Source of the DNA: Rhodospirillaceae bacterium
Lineage (GTDB): Bacteria; Pseudomonadota; Alphaproteobacteria; DSM-16000; Inquilinaceae
NCBI GenBank assembly: GCA_020425485.1
Contig: JAGQRL010000029.1
Span: 1 to 46,424, forward strand
Direction of reading: 5' to 3'
DNA length: 46,424 nt
The position numbers and the translations under genes were made by a program. The stretch's first letter is position 1. Each line of letters starts with the position of its first letter. This document shows positions 1 to 8,472 of the stretch, piece by piece. Below the pieces are notes generated by a model, which saw only the letters and a list, made by a program, of their open reading frames with translations, was not told where the DNA came from and did no database searches.

Positions 1-930
1 GCCAAGAACATGCGCATCACCGTCAACGGCGACCTGGCGCTGGGGGTGACGGCGAAGGACATGATCCTGGCGATCATCGGCACCATCGGCACGGCGGGCG
101 GCACCGGCCATGTGATCGAATATGCCGGCGATGCGGTGCAGGCACTTTCCATGGAAGGGCGCATGACCGTGTGCAACATGTCGATCGAAGGCGGCGCCCG
201 GGCCGGGCTGATCGCACCCGACGACACCACGTTTGCCTATATCAAGGGCCGCCCCATGGCGCCCAAGGCCGGCCAGTGGGAGCAGGCGGAAGCCTATTGG
301 CGCACCCTGCCCAGCGATGCCGGGGCGGCCTACGACAAGGAAGTCACGCTGGATGGCCCGGCGATCCCGCCCACCGTCACCTGGGGCACCAGCCCGCAGG
401 ATACGGTGGCGATCACCGGTGCGGTGCCCGACCCCGACAGCTTTGCCGATGCCGGCCGCCAGGCCGCGGCCAGGCGCTCGCTGGACTATATGGGCCTGAA
501 GCCCGGCACGCCGATGACCGAGATCCCGTTGGACAAGGTGTTCATCGGCTCGTGCACCAACGGCCGCATCGAGGATCTGCGGGCGGTTGCCGCGGTCTGC
601 GAGGCCCAGGTGAAGCAGGGCCGCAAGGTGGCCGACAGCGTGCACGCCATGATCGTGCCGGGCTCCGGCCTGGTGAAGGAACAGGCCGAAGGTGAGGGGC
701 TGGATGCGCTGTTCCGCGAGGCCGGGTTCGACTGGCGGGAGCCGGGCTGTTCCATGTGCCTGGCGATGAACGCCGACCGGCTGGAGCCGGGCGAGCGCTG
801 TGCCTCCACCTCCAACCGCAACTTCGAAGGCCGCCAGGGCCGCGGCGGGCGCACCCATCTGGTCAGCCCCGCCATGGCCGCCGCCGCCGCCTTTGCCGGC
901 CACCTGACGGATGTACGAGAGGTTGTGTAG
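1..930 (+). CDS. leuC: 3-isopropylmalate dehydratase large subunit (C-terminal 309 residues, cut by window start)
   Basis: This is the C-terminal two thirds of the LeuC subunit of isopropylmalate isomerase, which interconverts 2- and 3-isopropylmalate in leucine synthesis together with LeuD. The open frame runs from base 1 without a start, so the gene begins upstream of the window. The three [4Fe-4S] cysteines expected for the aconitase superfamily are visible in GSCTNGR (base 547 onward) and GCSMCLAMN (about base 745), followed by TSNRNFEGR, the usual substrate-binding stretch. Family members are about 465-475 residues, so roughly 160 residues are missing only because of the window edge. No leuD follows; the next gene on this strand is an unrelated DUF4157-like protein 150 bp on. 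Identification is confident. Confidence 0.95.
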   Translation, partial: AKNMRITVNGDLALGVTAKDMILAIIGTIGTAGGTGHVIEYAGDAVQALSMEGRMTVCNMSIEGGARAGLIAPDDTTFAYIKGRPMAPKAGQWEQAEAYWRTLPSDAGAAYDKEVTLDGPAIPPTVTWGTSPQDTVAITGAVPDPDSFADAGRQAAARRSLDYMGLKPGTPMTEIPLDKVFIGSCTNGRIEDLRAVAAVCEAQVKQGRKVADSVHAMIVPGSGLVKEQAEGEGLDALFREAGFDWREPGCSMCLAMNADRLEPGERCASTSNRNFEGRQGRGGRTHLVSPAMAAAAAFAGHLTDVREVV

Positions 931-1080
931 CCGGCCCCGTCTTCGTCCCGCCGCCATCCTCCGGTTAATTTCCAGCGCGACAAATCCACACAAACAAAGG
1001 GTTTGAGCGCCATCGGAGGTGTTGGTTAGGCTTCTCCCAGGCGGTCCGCTCGCGGCCGCCGGCGATGGGGAGGGGCCGCC

Positions 1081-2742
1081 GTGCAGCGCATCCAACCGAC
1101 CCACCTGGCGTCACGGAGATCCCATCCTGCCGGCAGCACGCCGCTGCCGCCGGGCCTGCGCGCCAGCCTGGAAGCCCGCTTCGCCGCCTCCCTCGATGCT
1201 GTGCGCCTTCACCGCGGCAACACGGCCGCCGCCGTCGCCGGCCTGCTCGGTGCCGATGCGGTGGCGGTGGGCTGCCACATCCTGCTGTCGGCCGATCTGG
1301 CGGCGGTGGCGGACCCGGGGGACCGTGCCGTCCGCCTGCTGGCGCATGAGATCTGCCACACCCTGCAAGGCCGCCGCCCCGGCCCGCTGCATCTGGAACC
1401 GCCGGGAAGCCCGGCCGAACGGGAAGCCGAACGGGTGGCCCGCCGCGTTGCCCGCGGGCTCGCCGCCGGCCCCATCCGCCAGCGCCATGCCGGTATCGCC
1501 TGCAACACCTGGACGGCCGACCGCATCATCTACGAGCTGTCCTATGCGGCCAACGACTGGGCCGTGACCGCCGATGAGGAGATCGAGATCCTCGGCCTCG
1601 TCCGCCGCGATTCCAACTTCGACAAGACGGTCAACGACCTGGACAGCGAGGACATGCTGGACGCGCTGGTCTCCCGCGTCGACGATTCCGAAAATCGCAT
1701 CAAACTGATCCAGATGAGCGGGGCCAAGCTGACCACGCGCGCCGCCTTCGACAAGATGTTGAAGCAGATCAAGATCATGATGTTCGACGAAGGCGAAATG
1801 TTCATGGGCTTCAACTACGCCCAGACCTTCACCTTCAGCTTCGAAATGCACCAGGGCATGCGCGCCATGGGCGGGCTGGGCACCAGCACCGCACTGGACC
1901 CCAAGCACTACAAGAAGCTGTTCGGTGCCGCCGATCAGCCGTTTTCCGGCGTCGGCGCCACCGGCGTGAACCCGCATTCGCTGAGCATCGGGGTGACCGA
2001 CAAGTACAAGCTGGCCCGCGGCGAGAAGAACTACCCGAAGGTCTACCAGAAATACTCCAACCCGATCCCCGGCAGCCTGCCCGACTATCTGCGCACGCTG
2101 ACGCCGCGCCAGCGCAAGGACCAGGCGCTGGTGCTGATGAAGCAGGCCATCGTCACCAGCATGCCCCACTCCTACGTGAACGGGCTGCCGACGCGGGCGG
2201 ACATCGCCAAGCTCGCCGGCAAGAAGCACAACCTGGAACCCGCCCTGATCGCCGGCTTCATGCTGGCCGAACAGCGCGACCAGTCGAAGAACGAGGACGC
2301 CAAGGACCTGACCGCGGCGCTCTCGATCATGGAGGGCAACACCTCCATCGGGCTGGGCCAGGTGGTGGTTTCCACCGCGCGCAAGAACGAGCTGTTCCGC
2401 GACCTGCTGTGGCCGGCCACCTGGGGGGCCCTGTCGCACAAGGACATCGCCCATCTGCTGGTGTGCGACGAGTTCAACATCTTCGCCACCGCCCGCTACA
2501 TCAGGAAGGTCGCCGACGCCGCCACCAAGCTGGACATCGGCAAGCTGCCCAACACCAAGGCCAAGTTCCCGCTGATCAACCTTCCGGCCTACGCCAAGCA
2601 TTCCAAGGATTGGCCGGTGCACAACATCATGGCGCTGGGATCGGAATACACATCGACCGCCTGGGACGACACGCTGTCACCAGGCTGGGGCGGCTTCGTC
2701 TACGAAGCCTATGGCGACGTCCTGGCCGCCGCGATCTTCTGA
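1081..2742 (+). CDS. DUF4157/eCIS-core-like zinc protease domain fused to a lysozyme-like C-terminal region
   Basis: A 553-residue protein starting at GTG, with a strong purine-rich ribosome site (GGGGAGGGG) about 10 bases upstream. Residues 25-130 carry an HExxH motif, HEICH at 89-93 in the context LLAHEICHTLQG, followed by an ER-E-AERVARRVA helix near 112-124. This is the pattern of the DUF4157 domain found at the N-terminus of extracellular contractile injection system (eCIS) effectors. The middle has no recognised domain. Residues 385-440 contain LEPALIAGFMLAEQRDQ and, about 25 residues later, TSIGLGQV, reminiscent of the catalytic Glu (E397) and the S-x-GL-Q motif of lytic transglycosylases. 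I infer a toxin-like muramidase cargo. No eCIS sheath, tube or baseplate gene lies in the window and no signal peptide is visible. It converges on the NACHT gene with a 43 bp gap. The N-terminal domain call is fair; the C-terminal one is tentative. Confidence 0.6.
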   Translation: MQRIQPTHLASRRSHPAGSTPLPPGLRASLEARFAASLDAVRLHRGNTAAAVAGLLGADAVAVGCHILLSADLAAVADPGDRAVRLLAHEICHTLQGRRPGPLHLEPPGSPAEREAERVARRVARGLAAGPIRQRHAGIACNTWTADRIIYELSYAANDWAVTADEEIEILGLVRRDSNFDKTVNDLDSEDMLDALVSRVDDSENRIKLIQMSGAKLTTRAAFDKMLKQIKIMMFDEGEMFMGFNYAQTFTFSFEMHQGMRAMGGLGTSTALDPKHYKKLFGAADQPFSGVGATGVNPHSLSIGVTDKYKLARGEKNYPKVYQKYSNPIPGSLPDYLRTLTPRQRKDQALVLMKQAIVTSMPHSYVNGLPTRADIAKLAGKKHNLEPALIAGFMLAEQRDQSKNEDAKDLTAALSIMEGNTSIGLGQVVVSTARKNELFRDLLWPATWGALSHKDIAHLLVCDEFNIFATARYIRKVADAATKLDIGKLPNTKAKFPLINLPAYAKHSKDWPVHNIMALGSEYTSTAWDDTLSPGWGGFVYEAYGDVLAAAIF

Positions 2743-2785
2743 GCGCGGTTCGGGAGGTGTGGAGGGGCTGGGGGCGGTGCAAAAC

Positions 2786-5524
2786 TCAGTCGAAAATCGC
2801 TTCCGCGCGTTGCTTCTTCGTGAGTCTGACGCCGTCGAGGTTCGCGCGTCTTAGATCAGCGCCGTCAAGGCTGGCCCCGACAAGATTGGCGTGACCAAGG
2901 TTCGCACCCTCAAGGTTCGCACGCCGAAGGTCTGCACAGTAGAGCTTTGCGTCCCGTAGGTTTGCGCCACCGAGGTTCACGTTTCCAAGATTCGCACGCC
3001 GAAGATTGGCGCCCACAAGGTTGGCACCCACGAGATTGGCTCTCCGTAGGTTCGCGCGCCGCAGATTGGCAAGTCCGAGCTTTGCACGTCGCAGGTCAGC
3101 GCGTCTCAGATCCGCGTGCTGGAAATCTGCACGCCGCAGATCCGCGCCGCCCAAGTCAACGCACCAGAGGCCCTGTCGAGCGAGTGGCATCCCACCGAGC
3201 AGTGTCAAACTGAGAGGCATGGCCACCGCCGCCAGCCCCCGCCTCAAACGGCCTATGAGCTTGGCTGCAGCGCAAGGATCGTCACCCCAATCTAGCGTCC
3301 AGACCGATTCTGTCGCCAGAGCACAGGCATTTATTGCTGCCAGCAGCGCCTCTTCTGCGTTCAAGGCACGAGCGACTGCCTGTCGATACGACCTAGCCCC
3401 GTCAAATGCCGGCATACCTTCGTCCAGATTGAGCTTGAAGAGCATTTCAAGCGTAGTCTTCCAGTTGATTATTTTGTTGGTCTCCGGTTGTTGAGCATGT
3501 CGCCATCTGATTTCATCTCGAAGAAAAGCAACAATCTCGCGCGTCACCGGCTGCAAACCACACATACGGAGCCATTTTTTCAGGCCCATCCTTAATAAAT
3601 CCTGGTCCTTTCCATCTCCTGAGGACTTGAATATTGTATCAATTTCACGCACAAGCCGGCGGGCAGTCAGATATTCTCGAAATGATCTATGGGTAAATTC
3701 GAAGGCCGGGTTCCTACCAATACTCTCTACACTGTGCATATAGGAAGCCGCGAGCAGACGAAGCGCTTGCCCGCTCTCATCCATAAAAGTATTTATCTTT
3801 TCGCCAAGCTCGTTCGTAGAACATAGCGCAACTGCCTGCCTAATTGTTGCAGTCCTTCCGTTGCCATACCATGCCGCCAACGCGAGCGTTTCCATGATTT
3901 CATCAAAATCTTCGCCAAGCTCAATCCTAGTTTTTCTACGGCCTCCGCCGTGCATGCCCTTGGACACTTGTGTGAATAGCAAACGATAGACACCGTTCAG
4001 ATTTGTTCTTTCTCGAGCAATCTCTTGATTGTGGTAGCCGCTGAGGACGAGGAGATAGAGCAACAGTGGTTCGGAAGACAGCGAGTCTAGGCGTGAGTCG
4101 AGAAGGCGTCGCCGCGCAGCGCCGTCTGCCTTGGGCTTGAGCGCGGTATAACGGCGCCACCAATCCTCGCGTTGATCGGCGCTTGTACCTGTCAGAAGAC
4201 CATGGGGATCGTTCAGAACATTTCGTTCTGCGCTACCGACTCTGTAATAGTATCGTAGAACCTCAAGATTCCGCGGCCCTTTCGGTGATGCTGTCTTCGC
4301 TACCGCCTGAATAACTGCTGGGCGACCCGTTACCAGTGCTTGTACAAGACAACGACTTTGATTCCAAATCTCTAACTGATCATGGATTCTATCCAGCAGA
4401 CGCTCAGCATCCCTGGCTGCCTCGCGTTCCTCGCCTCCAAATTCGTCGAGTCCGTCGAAGATCAATAAATATCGACGCGAGGCACTTGCAGGATTCCAGT
4501 CGGTAAACATTCGCATGGGGAAATGGGCTGAAGCGCACCATTCTCCGAGGTATTGATCAAGGCTCTGCCCAAGCCTTTCCTTAATGATAAGGCTGCGCTG
4601 AAGGGGTACATGGACAACGCGGACAACATTTTGCTCTGCTAGTTCCGAAGCTAACATTCGCGTGAAAGAAGACTTGCCACTGCCCGGACCACCGCGAACC
4701 AGCATGACAGCATGGTCTTTGTCAGGTTTCTCAAGCCAGCTCTGCACGGCGCTGTGCAAATCTACAACAGTTGCTGATTTTTCATCTTGTTTGTACGCAG
4801 CCCGCAACCGGACATAGATGTCCTTCAACGAAAAGGTCTCTCCGAAAATCGGAGTTTCGCGAAGCTTGATCAATTCAAGTCTGTGGCGCGCCCAGGCTCG
4901 TTCGATCTGATCGGCTCTAGCGAACGGGCTGCTTAGTGCCTCCAGAACAGGCTTGTACGCCTCGGCATGCCGGCGCCATTCGTCGTGCAGCGCAGCAGCC
5001 CAAAAACTGTCAAACCGCCCGACGACCGTTCGGACCTCTATGGTCGGCAGATGAATGTCGCGCAGCCAGGATTCAAATGTACGTTTGATCGCTTGCGCTA
5101 TTGGAAGTGCTACTGGCTGATCAAAAAAATCGACTGCGATCTCGAACTCCGCATCCTTCAGATTGACGTTGGGAAGCCTACCTAATTCTTTACCGTAGTC
5201 GTCTTGTATCTCGGGATGCATCTCCACTACTGGAGCCATTAGTTCTAAGATTGCTTGGCCAGCAGCACGATGGACCAGCGTCCAAGCTCTGGATTCAGGG
5301 CGCATGCCCTCTACGAATTCCGCAGGGATTTCGAGCACACTGTCGATGACGCTGGCGATGGACTCGCTACCGGCGGGGTACAACGCTATTCCATTGGCGA
5401 TCGCTCGGCCGAGGTGTTTGAAGGACCTCTTTAGTCCAGTGACTACGTCATCCTTGTCGAAACGCTTGGCGACTAGCGATGTCGCTTTAGTCGTTGCATC
5501 GAGTTTCTGGGCGTCGTCATCCAT
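2786..5524 (-). CDS. NACHT-type STAND NTPase with C-terminal pentapeptide repeats
   Basis: A 912-residue protein. Residues 1-250 are a helical region that I do not recognise. A NACHT module follows, with Walker A GGPGSGKS at 278-285, Walker B LLIFDGLDE at 353-361 and the typical NACHT-end motif FTHRSFREYLTARRL at 610-624. Residues 630-785 are helical. From about 790 to 905 there are pentapeptide repeats of the A(D/N)LRR type, which fold as a right-handed quadrilateral beta helix. STAND proteins with NACHT modules sense a ligand through the C-terminal repeats and oligomerise; several bacterial ones defend against phage. There is no transmembrane segment, and no known effector domain is recognisable at the N-terminus. 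Base composition between about 3300 and 5500 is clearly AT-richer than in neighbouring genes and codon use is less GC3-biased, suggesting horizontal acquisition. The architecture is certain; the defence role is inference. Confidence 0.85.
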   Translation of the reverse strand: MDDDAQKLDATTKATSLVAKRFDKDDVVTGLKRSFKHLGRAIANGIALYPAGSESIASVIDSVLEIPAEFVEGMRPESRAWTLVHRAAGQAILELMAPVVEMHPEIQDDYGKELGRLPNVNLKDAEFEIAVDFFDQPVALPIAQAIKRTFESWLRDIHLPTIEVRTVVGRFDSFWAAALHDEWRRHAEAYKPVLEALSSPFARADQIERAWARHRLELIKLRETPIFGETFSLKDIYVRLRAAYKQDEKSATVVDLHSAVQSWLEKPDKDHAVMLVRGGPGSGKSSFTRMLASELAEQNVVRVVHVPLQRSLIIKERLGQSLDQYLGEWCASAHFPMRMFTDWNPASASRRYLLIFDGLDEFGGEEREAARDAERLLDRIHDQLEIWNQSRCLVQALVTGRPAVIQAVAKTASPKGPRNLEVLRYYYRVGSAERNVLNDPHGLLTGTSADQREDWWRRYTALKPKADGAARRRLLDSRLDSLSSEPLLLYLLVLSGYHNQEIARERTNLNGVYRLLFTQVSKGMHGGGRRKTRIELGEDFDEIMETLALAAWYGNGRTATIRQAVALCSTNELGEKINTFMDESGQALRLLAASYMHSVESIGRNPAFEFTHRSFREYLTARRLVREIDTIFKSSGDGKDQDLLRMGLKKWLRMCGLQPVTREIVAFLRDEIRWRHAQQPETNKIINWKTTLEMLFKLNLDEGMPAFDGARSYRQAVARALNAEEALLAAINACALATESVWTLDWGDDPCAAAKLIGRLRRGLAAVAMPLSLTLLGGMPLARQGLWCVDLGGADLRRADFQHADLRRADLRRAKLGLANLRRANLRRANLVGANLVGANLRRANLGNVNLGGANLRDAKLYCADLRRANLEGANLGHANLVGASLDGADLRRANLDGVRLTKKQRAEAIFD
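2810..3157 (-). repeat. Pentapeptide-repeat coding array in the NACHT gene
   Basis: The DNA repeats every 15 bases because it encodes about 23 successive A(D/N)LxxA-type pentapeptides, with variants of AGGTT(C/G)GC on the plus strand. The copies are diverged but phase is kept throughout. This is a protein repeat, not a mobile or CRISPR repeat, and it is the most recombination-prone part of the gene because neighbouring copies are nearly identical. Confidence 0.85.
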
Positions 5525-5599
5525 GGTAGGCGGGCTCGTCCAATAGGTTTCGCTCTTAGCGAGCGTATCCTGTTGGAGCGCGCCAGAAAAGGATGCCCC

Positions 5600-8179
5600 T
5601 CACTCTCCCGACAGCACGGTGCGGAGGCGTTGGGCCAGTTCTTCCATCCGGTAGGGCTTGGACAGCACGGTGGCGCCGAACTCGCTTTCCAGCCCGTCGC
5701 CGGCGGCCGTGGCCGCATAGCCGGTGGTCAGCAGGATCTTCAGCTCCGGGTGGCGCCGCCGCGCCTCGCGCGCCAGCTCGAAGCCGCTCATCCCGCCGGG
5801 CATGACGATATCGGTGAACAGCAGGTCGACTGCGGCGTCCTTCGCCAGGTGGTCGAGTGCTGCCTTGGCGTGGCCGACCGCCTCCACCTTGTAGCCGAGA
5901 TCGATGAGCTGGGCGCCCACCGCCTCGCGCAGTTCCGGGTTGTCCTCCACCAGCAGAACGCGCTCGCCGCCGCCCGGTGCGGCCCCTTCGGCCACCGCGC
6001 TCGCCGGATGGTCGCCGTCCGGGGCGGAGGTGCGCGGCAGGTAGATCTTCACCGTCGTGCCGTGGCCAAGCTCGCTGTAGATCCTCAGATAGCCACCCGA
6101 TTGCTGGGCAAAGCCGAACACCATGCTGAGGCCGAGCCCGCTGCCGCGCCCCACCTCCTTGGTGGTGAAGAAGGGCTCGGTGGCGTGCTCCAGCACCTCC
6201 GGCGACATGCCGGTGCCGGTGTCGGTCACGGCCAGCATCACGTAGTCGCCGGGCGACACGTCCTGGTCCTTGGCGGTCACGGTGTCGTCGATGGTGAGGT
6301 TGGCGGTCTCGATCACCAGGGTGCCGCCGCCGGGCATGGCATCGCGGGCGTTGATGGCCAGGTTGAGGATGGCGTTGTCCACCTGGGACGGGTCGGCGAT
6401 GCACCACCACAGCCGCCGGCCCGGCGCCACCTTCACCACGGTGGCTTCGCCGAGCATGCGGGTGAGGATGGCTTCCAGCTCCGGCAGGCGTTGGTTGAGG
6501 TCGATGGCTTGCGGTTCCAGCGGCTGCTGGCGGGCAAACGCGAGCAGCCGGCGCGTCAGTTCCGCCCCGCGGAGCGCGCTGTCCATCGCCGCCTGCAGCC
6601 GCTTGGCGACCCGCGTATCGCCCTGCACCTGCGGTTCGATCAGATCGAGGTTGCCGACGACGACGCTAAGCATGTTGTTGAAATCATGGGCGATGCCGCC
6701 GGTGAGCTGGCCGATCGCCTCCATCTTCTGGGCCTGGCTGAGCTGCTTTTCCATGGCGATCCGCTCGGTCAGGTCGCGCACGGTGGCGGCAACCACCGTT
6801 TCCTGGCCGGAGGCCAGCGGCGTCAGGCTGATGTCGGCACGGAAGGTGGAGCCGTCCTTGCGGCGGCCGCGCAGGTCCAGGCTGCCGGCGGCCATGGTGC
6901 GCCGCTGCGGCGCGTTCACATAGGCGTTGCGCAGGCCGACATGGCTGCGCCCCAGCGTCTCCGGCACCAGGATCTCCACGGGCTGGCCGACGATCTCATC
7001 GTGGGCGAACCCGAAGGTTGCTTCGGCCTGCTGGTTGACGTCCTGGATCTTGCCGTCGGCCCCGACCATGACGATGGCGTCCGGCGCATAGGCGAAGAGG
7101 TCGCGGAACTTGGCCTCGATGTTCTCCCGCGTGCGCGCCATGGATTCCGCCAGGCGCACCGCCCGCCCCCGCGCGCTGGCCAGCGTCCACACGGTGCCGA
7201 ACACCAGAACGGTGACGACCAGTCCGCCCACCAGCAGCACGGTGGAGAGCGGCGACTGCATCTCCTCCACGAAGGCGGGCGTGGAGCGGAAGGCGATGGT
7301 CCAGGGCCGGCCGGCCACCTCGATGGTGGCGGTCTGCACAAGCTCGGGCGACAAGGCGGCGGCGGCGGCGTCAACGTTGGAGAAGAGCAGTTCCGCCTCG
7401 TCGGCGGCCGGACCGTCGAACACTTCCAGGTCGATCTGCGGGAACTCGCCCTGCAGGATGCCGCGCATCAGGTCGGTGGCGCGGAAGGGGCTGTAGACGT
7501 AGCCGGACAGTGCTTCGCGCCGCGCCTCGGCGGTTTGCGGATCGCTGCCCGGCGCATAGACCGGCAGGTAGAGCAGGAAACCCGCCTGCCGCTCTTCGGT
7601 GATCTCCTGCAGCAGCTCCACCCGGCCCGACAGGGCGGCCTGCCCGGTGTCGCGCGCCCGCTCCATGGCGGCGCGGCGGATCTCGTTGGAAAACATGTCG
7701 TAGCCGAAGGCGGCGCGGTTGCGCGCGTCGAACGGCTCCAGAAAGACGATGGAGGTCAGCTCCTCGCGGTCGCCCGGCGGCCGGATGTCGTAGTCGGGGA
7801 AGCCGTCGGCGCGCACCGCCGCCACATGGTTCGCCCGCTCGTCGGGCCGAATCCGCTGGGCGAAGCCGACCCCCTGGATGCCCGGATATTCGCGGTCGAG
7901 ATCGAGGAGGTAGACGTAGTTGCGCCAGTCCGCCCGGGTGACCGGCTGAAACACCGAAAACACCGCCACGCCGCCGCGCAGCACCTGTTCGTAGGCGGCC
8001 ATGCGGTTGACGATGCGCGCCTCGATCAGCCGGATGCGGCTGGCGAAAGCTTCTTGCATCACCTGGCGTTCGAGGTCGCGTTCGACCCGCCAGACGACAA
8101 GGGTCACCGCCAGCGCTACGGCGGCGACCGCAACTGCGAGAAACCGTCGACCGCCGACTTTCTCAATCAAATCATCCAT
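5600..8179 (-). CDS. Membrane hybrid sensor histidine kinase (CHASE-PAS-HisKA-HATPase-REC)
   Basis: An 859-residue hybrid kinase. One membrane helix at residues 11-30 and another at 310-332 bracket a periplasmic CHASE domain (about 75-290; hallmark stretches DREYPGIQGVGFA and FLEPFDARNRAAFGYDM). A cytoplasmic PAS domain (355-475, including DVNQQAEATFGF) follows. The kinase core has the H-box GIAHDFNNML with phospho-acceptor His498, then a HATPase domain with the N-box LNLAINARDAMPGGG and GRGSGLGLSMV. The receiver domain (about 733-859) has acidic residues in VEDN and phospho-acceptor Asp790 in FTDIVMPGG. CHASE domains bind small extracellular ligands. The FNN-type H-box resembles the HWE/NtrB-like kinases common in Alphaproteobacteria. 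No separate response regulator is adjacent, so the output partner is unknown. The gene lies 75 bp upstream of the NACHT gene on the same strand, but base composition differs and I do not infer a shared role. Confidence 0.93.
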   Translation of the reverse strand: MDDLIEKVGGRRFLAVAVAAVALAVTLVVWRVERDLERQVMQEAFASRIRLIEARIVNRMAAYEQVLRGGVAVFSVFQPVTRADWRNYVYLLDLDREYPGIQGVGFAQRIRPDERANHVAAVRADGFPDYDIRPPGDREELTSIVFLEPFDARNRAAFGYDMFSNEIRRAAMERARDTGQAALSGRVELLQEITEERQAGFLLYLPVYAPGSDPQTAEARREALSGYVYSPFRATDLMRGILQGEFPQIDLEVFDGPAADEAELLFSNVDAAAAALSPELVQTATIEVAGRPWTIAFRSTPAFVEEMQSPLSTVLLVGGLVVTVLVFGTVWTLASARGRAVRLAESMARTRENIEAKFRDLFAYAPDAIVMVGADGKIQDVNQQAEATFGFAHDEIVGQPVEILVPETLGRSHVGLRNAYVNAPQRRTMAAGSLDLRGRRKDGSTFRADISLTPLASGQETVVAATVRDLTERIAMEKQLSQAQKMEAIGQLTGGIAHDFNNMLSVVVGNLDLIEPQVQGDTRVAKRLQAAMDSALRGAELTRRLLAFARQQPLEPQAIDLNQRLPELEAILTRMLGEATVVKVAPGRRLWWCIADPSQVDNAILNLAINARDAMPGGGTLVIETANLTIDDTVTAKDQDVSPGDYVMLAVTDTGTGMSPEVLEHATEPFFTTKEVGRGSGLGLSMVFGFAQQSGGYLRIYSELGHGTTVKIYLPRTSAPDGDHPASAVAEGAAPGGGERVLLVEDNPELREAVGAQLIDLGYKVEAVGHAKAALDHLAKDAAVDLLFTDIVMPGGMSGFELAREARRRHPELKILLTTGYAATAAGDGLESEFGATVLSKPYRMEELAQRLRTVLSGE

Positions 8180-8289
8180 TGGGGGAATTGTGCAGAGCTT
8201 GCCGGAATTTTCTCAATGTAGCGCCGCCCTCTGAGGGCCACAACTGGAACGTGGGCAGAACTTTGAGTAGAACCGACCTGGCTCTCACT

Positions 8290-8295
8290 ATTATA
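8290..8295 (-). promoter_or_regulatory. Perfect -10 box in the 293 bp AT-rich gap upstream of the hybrid kinase
   Basis: The minus strand reads TATAAT here. A weak TTGGGA lies 20 bases upstream, so spacing is longer than ideal. Transcription would start near 8283 and give an untranslated leader of about 100 bases before the kinase ATG at 8179. The gap 8180-8472 is strikingly AT-rich for this genome, and I see no credible gene in it. A minus-strand frame (8167-8388) and a plus-strand ATG at 8357 behind GAGGTG both lack protein-like composition. Confidence 0.4.
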
Positions 8296-8472
8296 TTTGC
8301 CCAGGGGCGTCGAAATCCCAATATTATCGCTAGATCTTAAAATTTTGTTTGAGGTGATGGCATTCATTCCGGGCGATTCGCCGGCCAAGGTGCGCCGGAT
8401 GATCGCGGCGCGGCCTATTGCAGCGGTTTGCAGGCAATACCATTGGGGATGCCTACCCGCCGGCGCCCGGCC

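Noticed and set aside
882..896. GCC-rich run at the end of leuC resembling a simple repeat
   Set aside because: It encodes an Ala stretch conserved in LeuC proteins.
1..930. Possible truncated leuC pseudogene
   Set aside because: The missing N-terminus is due to the window edge; the frame is open from base 1 and all cluster cysteines are present.
979..1003. Weak inverted repeat CAAATCC...GGGTTTG after leuC
   Set aside because: Short, contains a G-T pair, and has no U-tract; not enough for a terminator call.
1111..2622. 503-residue minus-strand open frame
   Set aside because: Antisense to the DUF4157-like gene, which has a good ribosome site and a recognisable HExxH motif.
2810..3157. Short regularly spaced DNA repeats that could suggest a CRISPR or tandem array
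   Set aside because: The period is 15 bases and in frame; the repeats encode pentapeptide repeats, with no spacers.
5573..8221. 882-residue plus-strand open frame
   Set aside because: It is antisense to the hybrid kinase, whose domains are unmistakable; the His/Gly/Arg-rich composition is that of a GC-driven shadow frame.
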